Source: Sphingomonas sp.
GTDB taxonomy: Bacteria; Pseudomonadota; Alphaproteobacteria; Sphingomonadales; Sphingomonadaceae
Assembly (NCBI RefSeq): GCF_024508665.1
Contig: NZ_JANINP010000007.1
Span: forward strand, 682,001 to 746,000
Direction of reading: 5' to 3'
DNA length: 64,000 bases
The notes under the pieces: model-generated
Database searches by the model: none
The model's input: only the letters and a program-made list of their open reading frames with translations
What the model was told of the DNA's origin: nothing
Made by a program: the position numbers and the translations under genes
Shown: positions 7,973 to 18,701 of the stretch, piece by piece
Numbering within the stretch: the first letter of the stretch is position 1
How the letters are laid out: each line of letters opens with the position of its first letter

Positions 7973-8395
7973 ATGCGTCATAAGGTTGGCGGTCGTAAGC
8001 TTCAGCGTACTTCCGCGCATCGCCTCGCCCTGTTCCGCAACATGGCGGCCGCGCTCATCAAGCACGAGCAAATCACCACCACCACGGCCAAGGCGAAGGA
8101 GCTTCGCCCCTATGTCGAAAAGCTGGTGACTCTGGCCAAGAAGGGCGGTCTCTCGAACCGTCGTCTGGCGCATGCGCGTCTGCTCGACGATGCGCAGCTG
8201 GTGAAGCTCTTCGACGTGATTGGCCCGCGCTACGCCTCGCGCGCCGGCGGCTATACCCGCATCATCAAGGCCGGCGTCCGCGCTTCGGACGCCTCGCCGA
8301 TGGCGATCATCGAGTTCGTCGATCGCGACGTCTCGGCCAAGGGTCAGGATTCGGGCCCGGTCATGACCGACGAGGATTTCGATCAGGCGGCGTAA
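7973..8395 (+). CDS. rplQ: 50S ribosomal protein L17
   Basis: A 140-residue L17. The N-terminus MRHKVGGRKLQRTSAHRLAL is the family signature, and the segment ITTTTAKAKELRPYVEKLVTLAKKG is complete, followed by the RLLDDAQLVKLFDVIGPRYASRAGGYTRI region. L17 lies near the peptide exit tunnel. A GAAGGAAA ribosome-binding site precedes the ATG. It is the last gene of the ribosomal block; a strong terminator follows about 90 bases later. Confidence 0.98.
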   Translation: MRHKVGGRKLQRTSAHRLALFRNMAAALIKHEQITTTTAKAKELRPYVEKLVTLAKKGGLSNRRLAHARLLDDAQLVKLFDVIGPRYASRAGGYTRIIKAGVRASDASPMAIIEFVDRDVSAKGQDSGPVMTDEDFDQAA

Positions 8396-8486
8396 GCGTA
8401 GCGTAGCTACGCGCCGGAGCCGGCCTGGTCCGGCCGGCGGGCGTCAGCCCGACCGACGACGCGGCCTAGCCGCGGCGTGATCGCTA

Positions 8487-8526
8487 AAAAGGGGCCGCGT
8501 TCCAGTATCGGAACGCGGCCCCTTTT
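8487..8526. terminator. bidirectional intrinsic terminator after rplQ
   Basis: A perfect 17-bp inverted repeat, arms 8487-8503 (AAAAGGGGCCGCGTTCC) and 8510-8526, with a 6-base loop. The arms begin with AAAA and end with TTTT, so the structure works as a GC-rich stem plus U-tract on both strands. It sits between the convergent rplQ (+) and NIPSNAP gene (-) and probably ends both transcripts. Confidence 0.92.
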
Positions 8527-8535
8527 CTGTCAGGC

Positions 8536-9348
8536 TCACCGCAGCAGCGAGCGCGGTGTGGGCGACAGCATCAGCACTTGCGGCGTCCGCTCGCGGTAAT
8601 TGGCCAATGCCGGCTGTATCGACCCGCGCCAGACCGCCGTGGCGCGCAATTTGCGCTGTGCGGCCTGATAGGCGGCGAGGCTCGCGACCCGTGTGAACCA
8701 CACCAGCACTCGTTCGCTTTGGCGGACATAGAGGCGCGGAAAATTGTTGGGCTCGGTCTCCGGGCCGTATGCGGCAAGGATAGGGAGTCCGGCCGCGCGA
8801 TAGGCGGGCGCCAGCGTGTCGCGGAAATAGGCCGCATACCCCTGGTCGGGCTGCTTCCACAGATATTCGATCGTCGCCACCGCCATGCCCGCTGGCCGTG
8901 CGGGTGCGCCGGGTGCCGGGCGCTGTCCGGTTGCCGGACCGAAGCCCGATCCCGGCCAGGCCGGACGCAACAACAGGACATCGTCATTGTCGTCGAGCAA
9001 TGGGTTGGCTTCGCCGCGATGCGCTTGCCAGACGGGCCCGAAATAGAAGGCGTTGAGCGCCTTGCCGCGCGCCTCCATCGATGGGAAGGCGCGGATCCAG
9101 GTGAAGCGGTTGGGATCGTCGCGATCGCGGAACTGGCCGACCAGCCGCATGCCAAGCTCTTCCTGGCTTTCCACGAACTCGCGCTCGAACAACGCGATCA
9201 TCGCATCACGTTTGCCCGCCACGATCTTGTACTGGCGCAACTCAATGACCGGATGTGGCGCCACATCGTCAGCGGCACTGCCCGGAATAGGGGCGGCGAG
9301 GGCCGCGATGCCTGCAGCGGCGCGCGTCAAAACAGGAATGCGTTTCAT
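8536..9348 (-). CDS. exported NIPSNAP-family protein
   Basis: A 270-residue protein with a signal peptide (MKRIPVLTRAAAGIAALAAPIPGSA, then AD). Two NIPSNAP-like ferredoxin-fold modules follow: the first opens with VIELRQYKIVAGKRDAMIALFE and contains the typical RFTWIRAFPSMEARGKALNAFY pattern; the second (from about MAVATIEYLWKQP) ends with VRQSERVLVWFTRVASLAAYQAAQ. Function in bacteria is not established; related folds are monooxygenase-like or stress proteins. The start at 9348 was chosen for the signal peptide and the ATGA overlap with the upstream gene; a longer in-frame extension overlaps that gene and is not credible. Confidence 0.85.
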   Translation of the reverse strand: MKRIPVLTRAAAGIAALAAPIPGSAADDVAPHPVIELRQYKIVAGKRDAMIALFEREFVESQEELGMRLVGQFRDRDDPNRFTWIRAFPSMEARGKALNAFYFGPVWQAHRGEANPLLDDNDDVLLLRPAWPGSGFGPATGQRPAPGAPARPAGMAVATIEYLWKQPDQGYAAYFRDTLAPAYRAAGLPILAAYGPETEPNNFPRLYVRQSERVLVWFTRVASLAAYQAAQRKLRATAVWRGSIQPALANYRERTPQVLMLSPTPRSLLR

Positions 9349-9845
9349 GCGCGGCTGAACTCCATGATCCAATTCGTTTCCCAAGTGACGCCGCCATCGG
9401 CCGAAAAAGCCTGGTTCCAGCGCGCCGTAGCCAGCGTCGGCCGCTCCCAGACGAAGCGCAGCCGAATCGGACGGCCGCGCACGCTGTCCTCGCCGAAGAA
9501 GGTGCCGACTCCGCCCTCGAATGCCCCGTAGAGCGGTGGATCGATCTTGGGATCGCGCCCGTCGACCCAATGCAGCGACCATTGCCCGGTATCGGGATGG
9601 AACAAGCGCAGGGTACAGGCTTCGTAGCGCCCCTCGGGTTGGTCGATGACGTTACGGTCGAAATTGCCCAATCCGCCCAGAATCGGATCCGCGTGCATCG
9701 TGCCGCCGAACTCGGCCCAGTCGGTACAGCCTGCAAGCCGGTCGCGCAGCTTGCGGTGACGCACGCGCCACGATCCATGGATGAAATCGAAGTCGCCGCG
9801 GGTGCTGCAAGGGAAGGCATCCCGCTGGTGGTTCGTCGCTGGCAT
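9345..9845 (-). CDS. DUF1579-like protein
   Basis: A 166-residue soluble protein. It opens with the pattern FDFIHGSWRVRHRKLRDRLAG (about residues 18-38) typical of DUF1579-like proteins, in which a GxW segment begins a lipocalin-like beta barrel, and has the strand pattern YEACTLRLFHPDTGQWSLHWVD near the middle. Function is unknown. It overlaps the NIPSNAP gene by four bases (ATGA), so the two are one transcription unit and likely coupled. Confidence 0.75.
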   Translation of the reverse strand: MPATNHQRDAFPCSTRGDFDFIHGSWRVRHRKLRDRLAGCTDWAEFGGTMHADPILGGLGNFDRNVIDQPEGRYEACTLRLFHPDTGQWSLHWVDGRDPKIDPPLYGAFEGGVGTFFGEDSVRGRPIRLRFVWERPTLATARWNQAFSADGGVTWETNWIMEFSRA

Positions 9846-9848
9846 CGT

Positions 9849-10086
9849 TCATCCTCCTCCCCCTCTCGTTCGCCGCAAAACAGACCGGGCAACCTGTTTT
9901 GTCAATGGCTGTTCGACGAAAGGCGTGAGGAGGTCGGATAAAAGGAAAGGCCATGCCCGGATGGGACATGGCCTCTCGTAAGTCGGGCAGCAGCGGAAAC
10001 GAATTCCGCGCCATCGGTAGGGCGGCACTCCGCCCATCCGCGCCGGCGCCGGCTCATGGGCTAGCGTCCGCTAGCCCATTTGCGCT
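9849..10086. other. intergenic spacer with two hairpins
   Basis: No gene is seen in these ~240 bases. Two inverted repeats are present: an interrupted one at 9949-9973 (GGCCATG paired with CATGGCC, with an inner CCC/GGG) and a near-perfect one at 10056-10079 (ATGGGCTAGCG-tc-CGCTAGCCCAT). The second lies just past the end of the minus-strand glycine-zipper gene and may stabilise or terminate its transcript, although no U-tract is visible. Confidence 0.5.
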
Positions 10087-10590
10087 TCAACGGCAGCGAT
10101 ATTGGTCGTTCGACTGCTCGACCTTCTTGCCCAGGATGGCGCCCAGGGCACCACCGATCAGCGTACCTGCGACGCGGTTGCGGCCGCCGTCGATCACGTT
10201 GCCGACGATGCCACCGGCGGCGCCGCCGATAAGCAGGCCGGTCGTGCCGTCCGAGCGCTTGCAGTAATAGCGGCCATCCGAGCCGCGATAGACCTGGTCG
10301 TTGGAGGTCAGCACGCGCTCCTGATATTGCGGCCCGTCGCGATAGTAACGCGAGGCATCGTAATCGGTCGCATAGCGGCTGTCGTCGTAGCGGGGGTCGT
10401 TATAGCTATAGCGCCGGTCGCGGCGTTGGGCTGCTTCGTAATCGGCGCGGGCACGATCATAGATCGCGGTTTCGTTGTCGTAACGCCGTTGCGCGGCTTC
10501 CCAGCGGCGCTGTTCCGAATAGGTTTGCGCTGTTGCCGGAATCGCGACCGCCGATAGCACGATTGCGGCGAGCGGGAGGGAGCGGATCAT
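10087..10590 (-). CDS. exported glycine-zipper (2TM) protein
   Basis: A 167-residue protein with a signal peptide (MIRSLPLAAIVLSAVAIPATA, then QT). The middle third is rich in Arg, Tyr and Asp. The C-terminal part (about residues 117-155) is a glycine-zipper region, LLIGGAAGGIVGNVIDGG then VAGTLIGGALGAILGKKVE, of the 2TM/Rick_17kDa type found in small outer-membrane or periplasmic proteins. The cysteines at about residues 109 and 166 could form a disulphide. Role unknown; probably cell envelope. It is divergent from the prolyl oligopeptidase gene. Confidence 0.8.
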   Translation of the reverse strand: MIRSLPLAAIVLSAVAIPATAQTYSEQRRWEAAQRRYDNETAIYDRARADYEAAQRRDRRYSYNDPRYDDSRYATDYDASRYYRDGPQYQERVLTSNDQVYRGSDGRYYCKRSDGTTGLLIGGAAGGIVGNVIDGGRNRVAGTLIGGALGAILGKKVEQSNDQYRCR

Positions 10591-10723
10591 TCTTCTTCTC
10601 CTTGTTACAGGGCGGACAACGCCTTTAAGCCGTTATGGGTCCGAAACGGCGCCATTTCCAGCCATTGAACGCGACGTGCCGCCTGATAGACATGATGACC
10701 CACGCTAGCTTGCGGAGCCCTGA

Positions 10724-12871
<2,148 letters not shown>

Positions 12872-12930
12872 ACGAAGTTCACGGTCCGGCGCTTTGCGAC
12901 TTGCGCCGGACCGTTTTTCAAAGATAGGGT

Positions 12931-14751
12931 ATGGTCATGAACGACCAGACCCCGCTCAAGAAGCCGATCGACAAAAAGGCGCTGCTCGCCAAATATCTCG
13001 CCGAGCGCGACAAGCGCCTGCGTGACGACGGCAACGCGCAATATCTCAATCTTGAGGGCCATCTGGCGCATTATGCCGCCGATCCGCACACGCCGTTCAT
13101 CGAGCGCGACCCGGTCACCGATCATGTGACCTTCGCCTTTGTCGGCGGCGGGTTTGCCGGCCTGGTGACGGGGGCGCGGCTCGCCGAAGCGGGGATCAGC
13201 GACTTCCGCATCATCGAAAAGGGCGGCGACTTCGGCGGTACCTGGTATTGGAACCGCTATCCCGGCGCGCAATGCGACACGGCCTCGATGATCTACATTC
13301 CGCTGCTCGAAGAAACCGGGCACATGCCGACCGAAAAGTACGCGCATGGCCCCGAGATCCTCGAACAATGCCAGCGGATCGGACGCCAATACCATCTCTA
13401 CGAAAAGGCGCTGTTTCACACCCAGATCCGCGAGATCGCCTGGGACGCCGATCAGTCGCTGTGGGTAATTACCACCGACCGCGACGACCGCTTCACCGCC
13501 AAATATGTCGGCATCGGCACCGGACCGCTCCACGTCGCCAAGCTGCCGGGCATTCCCGGTCTCACCAGCTTCAAGGGCAAGTCGTTCCACACCAGCCGGT
13601 GGGATTATGATTATACCGGCGGCGACGCCAGAGGCGCTCTGATGACCGGTTTGGCCGACAAGCGCGTCGCGATCATCGGCACCGGCGCGACCTCGGTCCA
13701 GGCGGTCCCGCACCTCGCGCGGGCGTGCAAGGAACTTTACGTCGTTCAGCGCACGCCGTCATCGGTCGATGTGCGCAACAACGTGCCGATCGACCCCGAC
13801 TGGTTCGCGAGCATCGCCACGCCGGGCTGGCAACGCCGCTGGCTGGAGAACTTCACCGCCAACCAGACGCCCGGCAACATGATCGAGGAGGATTGGGTCC
13901 AGGACGGCTGGACCGATCTGTCACGCCGGATCAAGGCGCGGGTAGCGACCCTGCCGCCTGACAAGCGCAGCCTGGCCGACATCCTGTCGGTATGGGAGGA
14001 TTCCGACTTCGAGAAGATGGAGGAGATTCGCGACCGCGTCGATGCGATCGTCGAGGACAAGGAAACGGCCGCGAAGCTCAAGGCCTGGTACCGCCAGCTC
14101 TGCAAGCGACCCTGCTTCCACGACGCCTATCTCCAGGCGTTCAACATACCGGGCACGCACCTGATCGATACCGACGGGCAGGGGGTCGAACGGATCGACG
14201 AGACCGGCTTCGTCGTCGCCGGCAAACATTACGAGGTCGATTGCATCATCTATGCATCCGGCTTCCATGTCGGCACCAATTTGCAGAGCTTGCTCGGCTT
14301 CGATGTGATCGGCCGCGATGGCGTGAAACTGACCGACAGCTGGGCGCAGGGGATGCGCTCGAAGCACGGCATCCACGTCCACGACTATCCGAACATGTTC
14401 GTCGTCACGCCGACACAGGGCGCGAACCTGATCTCCAACGTTCCGCACAATCTGACCGAGTCGGCGCGCGCGATCGCCGCGGTCGTTCGCCACGCCGAAG
14501 AGATCGGCGCCAAGGAAGTCGAAGTGACGCAGGAGGCGCAGGACGCCTGGGTCGAGCTGCTGCTGACCGGGCCGGGAGCGTCGTTACGCAACGCGCCCGA
14601 TTGCACGCCGGGTTATTACAATAACGAAGGCAAGGATCCTGGGCCGGCTGCGGCGCTGGCGGTAGGCTATCCGCTCGGCGCTTTCGCCTATTTCCGGTAT
14701 CTCGACGACTGGACGCGGTCGGGCAAGTTCGAGGGCCTGACCTTCAACTGA
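12931..14751 (+). CDS. type I Baeyer-Villiger flavin monooxygenase
   Basis: A 606-residue FAD/NADPH monooxygenase that would insert oxygen next to a ketone to give an ester or lactone. The FAD Rossmann motif is GGGFAG at residues 72-77, the Baeyer-Villiger fingerprint FxGxxxHxxxW is FKGKSFHTSRW at 214-224 followed by D, and the NADPH motif GTGATS is at 250-255. The ~65 residues before the FAD motif form a charged N-terminal extension that places it with the longer BVMOs. Substrate cannot be told. Start could also be the second Met, two codons downstream. A 10-bp hairpin follows; the gene appears monocistronic. Confidence 0.93.
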   Translation: MVMNDQTPLKKPIDKKALLAKYLAERDKRLRDDGNAQYLNLEGHLAHYAADPHTPFIERDPVTDHVTFAFVGGGFAGLVTGARLAEAGISDFRIIEKGGDFGGTWYWNRYPGAQCDTASMIYIPLLEETGHMPTEKYAHGPEILEQCQRIGRQYHLYEKALFHTQIREIAWDADQSLWVITTDRDDRFTAKYVGIGTGPLHVAKLPGIPGLTSFKGKSFHTSRWDYDYTGGDARGALMTGLADKRVAIIGTGATSVQAVPHLARACKELYVVQRTPSSVDVRNNVPIDPDWFASIATPGWQRRWLENFTANQTPGNMIEEDWVQDGWTDLSRRIKARVATLPPDKRSLADILSVWEDSDFEKMEEIRDRVDAIVEDKETAAKLKAWYRQLCKRPCFHDAYLQAFNIPGTHLIDTDGQGVERIDETGFVVAGKHYEVDCIIYASGFHVGTNLQSLLGFDVIGRDGVKLTDSWAQGMRSKHGIHVHDYPNMFVVTPTQGANLISNVPHNLTESARAIAAVVRHAEEIGAKEVEVTQEAQDAWVELLLTGPGASLRNAPDCTPGYYNNEGKDPGPAAALAVGYPLGAFAYFRYLDDWTRSGKFEGLTFN

Positions 14752-14770
14752 GAGGTTGCCTGGAACCATC

Positions 14771-14792
14771 CCCCTCCCGCAAGCGGGAGGGG
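14771..14792. terminator. hairpin downstream of the monooxygenase gene
   Basis: A 10-bp inverted repeat CCCCTCCCGC-aa-GCGGGAGGGG lies about 20 bases after the stop codon, between this gene and the convergent TPR gene. A second weaker repeat, CCCGGCC paired with GGCCGGG, follows at about 14825-14847. There is no clear U-tract, so this may be a weak terminator or a processing barrier. Confidence 0.55.
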
Positions 14793-14860
14793 AGCAGCGG
14801 GCCATATCGCGAAGATGCCGCTACCCGGCCCCCAGTGGAGGCCGGGTGCGCCCCGCTGAA

Positions 14861-15208
14861 TCAGCGCGAGGACATCTGGGGGAAACGTACCAGCGCGGCG
14901 CGCGCTACGTTGCGCGACCAGACAGCGTCGCCGGTCTTGGTTTCCATCATCTCGTTGTCGAGCGTCAGCGCATGACGATACGCCGCAGCGGCGTCCGCAG
15001 GGCGGTCGGCGCGTACATAGGCCTGGGCGAGCTCGATATAGGCGCCGCCATCCTTGGGCGCCACGCGGGTAAGCGCTTCGGCCGACCGGACGTCGGCGTC
15101 GCGCGCCGTGATCCGTGCCGTGGTCGTGCCGTCATCGGAGGCCGCCGCTGCCGGAACTGCCGCCAGCGGCGACGCGACAAGCAACGAGAAAAGCACCGTC
15201 TTGATCAT
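14861..15208 (-). CDS. small exported tetratricopeptide-repeat protein
   Basis: A 115-residue protein with a signal peptide (about 22 residues, ending PAAAAS). It has one clear TPR-like helix pair (about residues 49-83: DGGAYIELAQAYVRADRPADAAAAYRHALTLD in part) preceded by a shorter degenerate one. The C-terminal end contains TGDAVWSRNVARAAL. TPRs mediate protein contacts; the partner is unknown. It lies convergent to the monooxygenase gene and divergent from guaA. Confidence 0.75.
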   Translation of the reverse strand: MIKTVLFSLLVASPLAAVPAAAASDDGTTTARITARDADVRSAEALTRVAPKDGGAYIELAQAYVRADRPADAAAAYRHALTLDNEMMETKTGDAVWSRNVARAALVRFPQMSSR

Positions 15209-15374
15209 ATCTGCATCCTTCCAAAACCACCGCTTGATCGCGATGTTACAGAATCATGACACATTTGCGTATGTTTTGTGAAACAAAAATTTCACGGCTC
15301 GTCGCGTCGTGCGCAAAGCGGCCAATTCGCGCAGGTGAACTGGCGTTCCCGGGGATCAGTCGTTATCGGGCGCC

Positions 15375-16931
15375 ATGAACCAGCACAGCGACTCGATCCT
15401 CATCGTAGATTTCGGCAGCCAGGTGACGCAGCTCATCGCGCGCCGCGTGCGAGAGGCGGGGGTCTATTCGGAAATCGCCCCTTTCCAGTCCGCCGCGGAC
15501 GCCTTCTCGCGGATGAAGCCTCGCGGGATCATCCTGTCGGGCAGCCCGGCGAGCGTATTGGACGACGACAGCCCGCGCGTCCCTCAGTCGATCCTCGACA
15601 GCGGCCTACCGATCATGGGCATTTGTTACGGCCAACAAGTGATGATGCATCAGCTGGGTGGGACCGTTGAGCTGGGCGACAGCGGCGAATTCGGTCGCGC
15701 CTTTATCGACATCGACGACGGTTGCGAGCTGTTCGATGGTTTGTGGACCGAAGGCGAAACGCACCAGGTGTGGATGAGCCATGGCGACAAGGTCACCGCG
15801 CTCGCCCCCGGCTTCCGCCCGGTCGCGGCCAGCGCCGGCGCACCGTTCGCGGTGATCGCCGACGACACCCGCCGCTATTATGCGATGCAATTCCATCCGG
15901 AAGTCGTTCACACGCCCGACGGTGCCAGACTGATCGCCAATTTCGCGCGCCATGTCTGCGGACTGACCGGCGACTGGACGATGGCCGAATTCCGCGCCGC
16001 CAAGATCGCCGAAATCCGCGCCCAGGTCGGCGACAAGCGCGTCATCTGCGGCCTGTCGGGCGGCGTCGACAGCGCGGTCGCGGCGGTGCTGATCCACGAG
16101 GCGATCGGCAGCCAGTTGACCTGCGTGTTCGTCGACCACGGACTGATGCGCGCCGGCGAGGCCGACCAGGTCGTCAGCCTGTTTCGCGGCCATTACAACA
16201 TTCCGCTCGTTCACGTGAACGCGGAGACATTGTTTCTGAGCGGGTTGGCAGGCGTCACCGACCCCGAGGCCAAGCGCAAGTTCATCGGCAAGACCTTCAT
16301 CGACGTCTTCGAGGACGAAGCGAAAAAGATCGGCGGCGCTGATTTCCTCGCGCAAGGGACGCTCTATCCCGACGTGATCGAAAGCGTGTCGTTCACCGGC
16401 GGCCCGTCGGTGACGATCAAGAGCCATCACAATGTCGGCGGCCTGCCCGAGCGGATGGACATGAAACTGGTCGAGCCGCTACGCGAATTGTTCAAGGACG
16501 AGGTCCGCGCGCTGGGCCGCGAACTCGGCCTGCCCGACATCTTCGTCGGCCGCCATCCGTTCCCCGGGCCCGGCCTCGCCATCCGCATTCCTGGCGAGGT
16601 GAGCAAGGAACGCTGCGACATCCTGCGCAAGGCCGACGCGATCTACCTCGAGGAAATCCGCAACGCCGGCCTCTACGACGCGATCTGGCAGGCGTTCGCG
16701 GTGCTGCTGCCGGTCCGCTCCGTAGGCGTGATGGGCGACGGCCGCACCTACGACAACGTCTTGGCTTTGCGCGCGGTGACGTCGGTCGACGGCATGACGG
16801 CGGACGCCTATCATTTCTCCGGCGAGTTCCTGTCGCGGGTCGCCACTCGCATCATCAACGAAGTGCGCGGAATCAATCGCGTCACCTACGACTATACGTC
16901 GAAGCCGCCCGGGACGATCGAGTGGGAGTGA
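15375..16931 (+). CDS. guaA: GMP synthase (glutamine-hydrolysing)
   Basis: A 518-residue cytosolic enzyme converting XMP to GMP with glutamine and ATP. The N-terminal class I glutamine amidotransferase (about 8-195) has the catalytic Cys in GICYGQQ and the His-Glu pair in FHPEVVHT. The ATP-pyrophosphatase domain starts near residue 205 with the PP-loop SGGVDSAVAA; the C-terminal dimerisation domain ends in KPPGTIEWE, the normal family terminus. The 3' end of guaA is a known integration site for genomic islands, and a patch of different composition follows, but I saw no repeated end sequence or integrase. Confidence 0.98.
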   Translation: MNQHSDSILIVDFGSQVTQLIARRVREAGVYSEIAPFQSAADAFSRMKPRGIILSGSPASVLDDDSPRVPQSILDSGLPIMGICYGQQVMMHQLGGTVELGDSGEFGRAFIDIDDGCELFDGLWTEGETHQVWMSHGDKVTALAPGFRPVAASAGAPFAVIADDTRRYYAMQFHPEVVHTPDGARLIANFARHVCGLTGDWTMAEFRAAKIAEIRAQVGDKRVICGLSGGVDSAVAAVLIHEAIGSQLTCVFVDHGLMRAGEADQVVSLFRGHYNIPLVHVNAETLFLSGLAGVTDPEAKRKFIGKTFIDVFEDEAKKIGGADFLAQGTLYPDVIESVSFTGGPSVTIKSHHNVGGLPERMDMKLVEPLRELFKDEVRALGRELGLPDIFVGRHPFPGPGLAIRIPGEVSKERCDILRKADAIYLEEIRNAGLYDAIWQAFAVLLPVRSVGVMGDGRTYDNVLALRAVTSVDGMTADAYHFSGEFLSRVATRIINEVRGINRVTYDYTSKPPGTIEWE

Positions 16932-17178
16932 TTTTGGCCGCTTCGGGATCGGCTAGGCGAGGTCAGATCGCGGCGTAACTGGCTGCAGAAATAGTTCCTG
17001 TCGCTAACGTTCGGCGGCAATCCGGTGGTACGAGACAGGCGCTCAAGCAGGTTAGGCTCACTCGCATGAGCTGACCGCCGCCGCGATCCGTCACACCAGC
17101 CGTCGAAGTGCGCACCGTCGAACTTCGGAGAGCGCCGGCATGGCCGTGGCTCACCGCTCCTTCCTTCTTCGTGCCTGC

Positions 17179-17709
17179 TCAGTCCGCGTCCTGCCACCTG
17201 CGCAGATCCGTTTGGTCATGATAGCCCATGCGGTCCGGCGTGGTGATGAATTCCATCGTCGTGCCCCAGGGCATTCGGCAATAGCAGACCTTATTTCCCG
17301 GACCTTTCTCGGTTGCATAGGGAATAGCGCGCGGCGCGGTGAGCGGTGTGCCTCCCGCCTTCTCGAAGCGCTCGACCGATGCGTCGATGTCATCGGTATA
17401 GAGAGCGAAGTGCGTAATGCCGAAATCGCTCGCCCGGATTGGCTCGGCTTGCTCGGGACCATGCATTTCAAAGAGTTCGATATCGGGCCCGGTTCCGATC
17501 TTGACCATCGCCTGTGCCCGCACGACCGTTCCGGGAAAAGCGCCGACTGCCCTCTCGAATTCGGCTCCCTGCCGCGGCGGATCCTGCGGTCCGAAGGACT
17601 GATAGATCACCTGGCCGCCGAGAGCTTCTACCAGGAACGATTTTGCGGCTTCGATGTCTGGCACCGTGATGCCGATATGATTGACGCCGCGAATAACTGG
17701 TGAGGTCAT
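17179..17709 (-). CDS. VOC-family (glyoxalase/extradiol-type) protein
   Basis: A 176-residue protein of the vicinal oxygen chelate superfamily. The first beta-alpha-beta-beta-beta module begins INHIGITVPDIEAAKSF-like (VNHIGITVPDIEAAKSFLVE), with a metal-type His; the second module has ITHFALYTDDIDASVERFEKAGG and ends in a Glu-containing strand, GTTMEFIT. This gives the usual His/Glu metal-ligand pattern. The start at 17709 has an AAGGAG ribosome-binding site and gives MTSPVIRGVNHIG. It is the last of three minus-strand genes (SDR, hydrolase, VOC), probably one operon for breakdown of an unknown compound. Confidence 0.85.
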   Translation of the reverse strand: MTSPVIRGVNHIGITVPDIEAAKSFLVEALGGQVIYQSFGPQDPPRQGAEFERAVGAFPGTVVRAQAMVKIGTGPDIELFEMHGPEQAEPIRASDFGITHFALYTDDIDASVERFEKAGGTPLTAPRAIPYATEKGPGNKVCYCRMPWGTTMEFITTPDRMGYHDQTDLRRWQDAD

Positions 17710-17802
17710 GATAGTCTCCTTCGCTGCTTGTTCGAACCATTGCGATCGCTGCGAGTCCAAGCCGCCCGCAACTTCGCCGCCCGCCGGGCCGCCCCGCGAG
17801 TT

Positions 17803-18651
17803 TCAATTGGTCCTGAGGAACTCGATCAGGGCGGCGGCGACGTCCTCCGGCCGCTCATCGGCGACGTAGTGACTGCATCGCGCGATCGAGCCGCCCGTCA
17901 CATGGGTGGCGAACTCTTTGAGCATCGGCACCATCTGCGCACCGAACCGCTGGTCTCCACCCAGACCGAGCACCGGTATCTTGAGCGGTTGCCTCTTGTA
18001 CTCGAGTGCAGCCGCATGATCGGCGGCGAGGGTGCGGTACCATTCCATGCCGCCACGGGTGCGGCCGGGAAGCGCCATTGCCTTGGCGTAGATCTCGATG
18101 TCCGCCGGATCGAAGCTGCTGTGATCGTGGAACCGTTCCGCCATGAAGGCGGAAATATAGTCATATTCACGGCCATGGATCAGGCGTTCGGGCAGATCCC
18201 GGTTCATATGGAAGCCGAAGTGCCAGAGCCTGGCGGTCGTCGCTTCCCATCCGGTCCAGCCGGGGAGCGGAACGTCGAGCACGGCGAGGTGGGTAACAGC
18301 CCGTCGATAGAGGGCGGCCTGCGGCAAGGCGACCATTCCCCCGATGTCATGGCCGCATAAGGCGTAGCGTTCATGTCCAAGGGCCGCCATGACTTCATGC
18401 GCGTCGCGCGCCATCGTCGCCTTGTCATAGCCGCTCTGTGGGCAGTCGGAAAAGCCGGCACCGCGCAGGTCGATGGCGACCACGCTGAATTGATCGGCCA
18501 GCAGCGGCATCACCTTATGCCATTCCCACCATGTTTCCGGCCAACCGTGAAGCAGAAGGATCGGCGGGCCTGAGCCTCCCGTGACAGCGTTGATCTTGAT
18601 TCCATTCACCGGCACCAGCTGTTGGGTAAACCCGCTCAAAGTTGCGATCAT
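17803..18651 (-). CDS. alpha/beta hydrolase, epoxide hydrolase/dehalogenase-like
   Basis: A 282-residue alpha/beta hydrolase. The HGWPE motif (oxyanion loop, about residue 40) and WWEWHKVMP are typical of epoxide hydrolases and haloacid-type dehalogenases. The nucleophile elbow reads GHDIGG, so the nucleophile is Asp, not Ser, which supports epoxide hydrolase or dehalogenase over esterase. A C-terminal SHYVADERPEDVA supplies the catalytic His. The start at 18651 avoids a non-homologous N-terminal extension. It lies 50 bases downstream of the SDR gene. Confidence 0.85.
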   Translation of the reverse strand: MIATLSGFTQQLVPVNGIKINAVTGGSGPPILLLHGWPETWWEWHKVMPLLADQFSVVAIDLRGAGFSDCPQSGYDKATMARDAHEVMAALGHERYALCGHDIGGMVALPQAALYRRAVTHLAVLDVPLPGWTGWEATTARLWHFGFHMNRDLPERLIHGREYDYISAFMAERFHDHSSFDPADIEIYAKAMALPGRTRGGMEWYRTLAADHAAALEYKRQPLKIPVLGLGGDQRFGAQMVPMLKEFATHVTGGSIARCSHYVADERPEDVAAALIEFLRTN

Positions 18652-18701
18652 GATCGCTTTCCAGTCAGTTGATGAGGTTCGAGCAAGCGCGCGGCCAGCA
18701 C

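Noticed and set aside
16900..16931. An attachment site at the guaA 3' end
   Set aside because: I saw no second copy of the guaA end sequence within the window and no integrase gene, so an island boundary cannot be supported.
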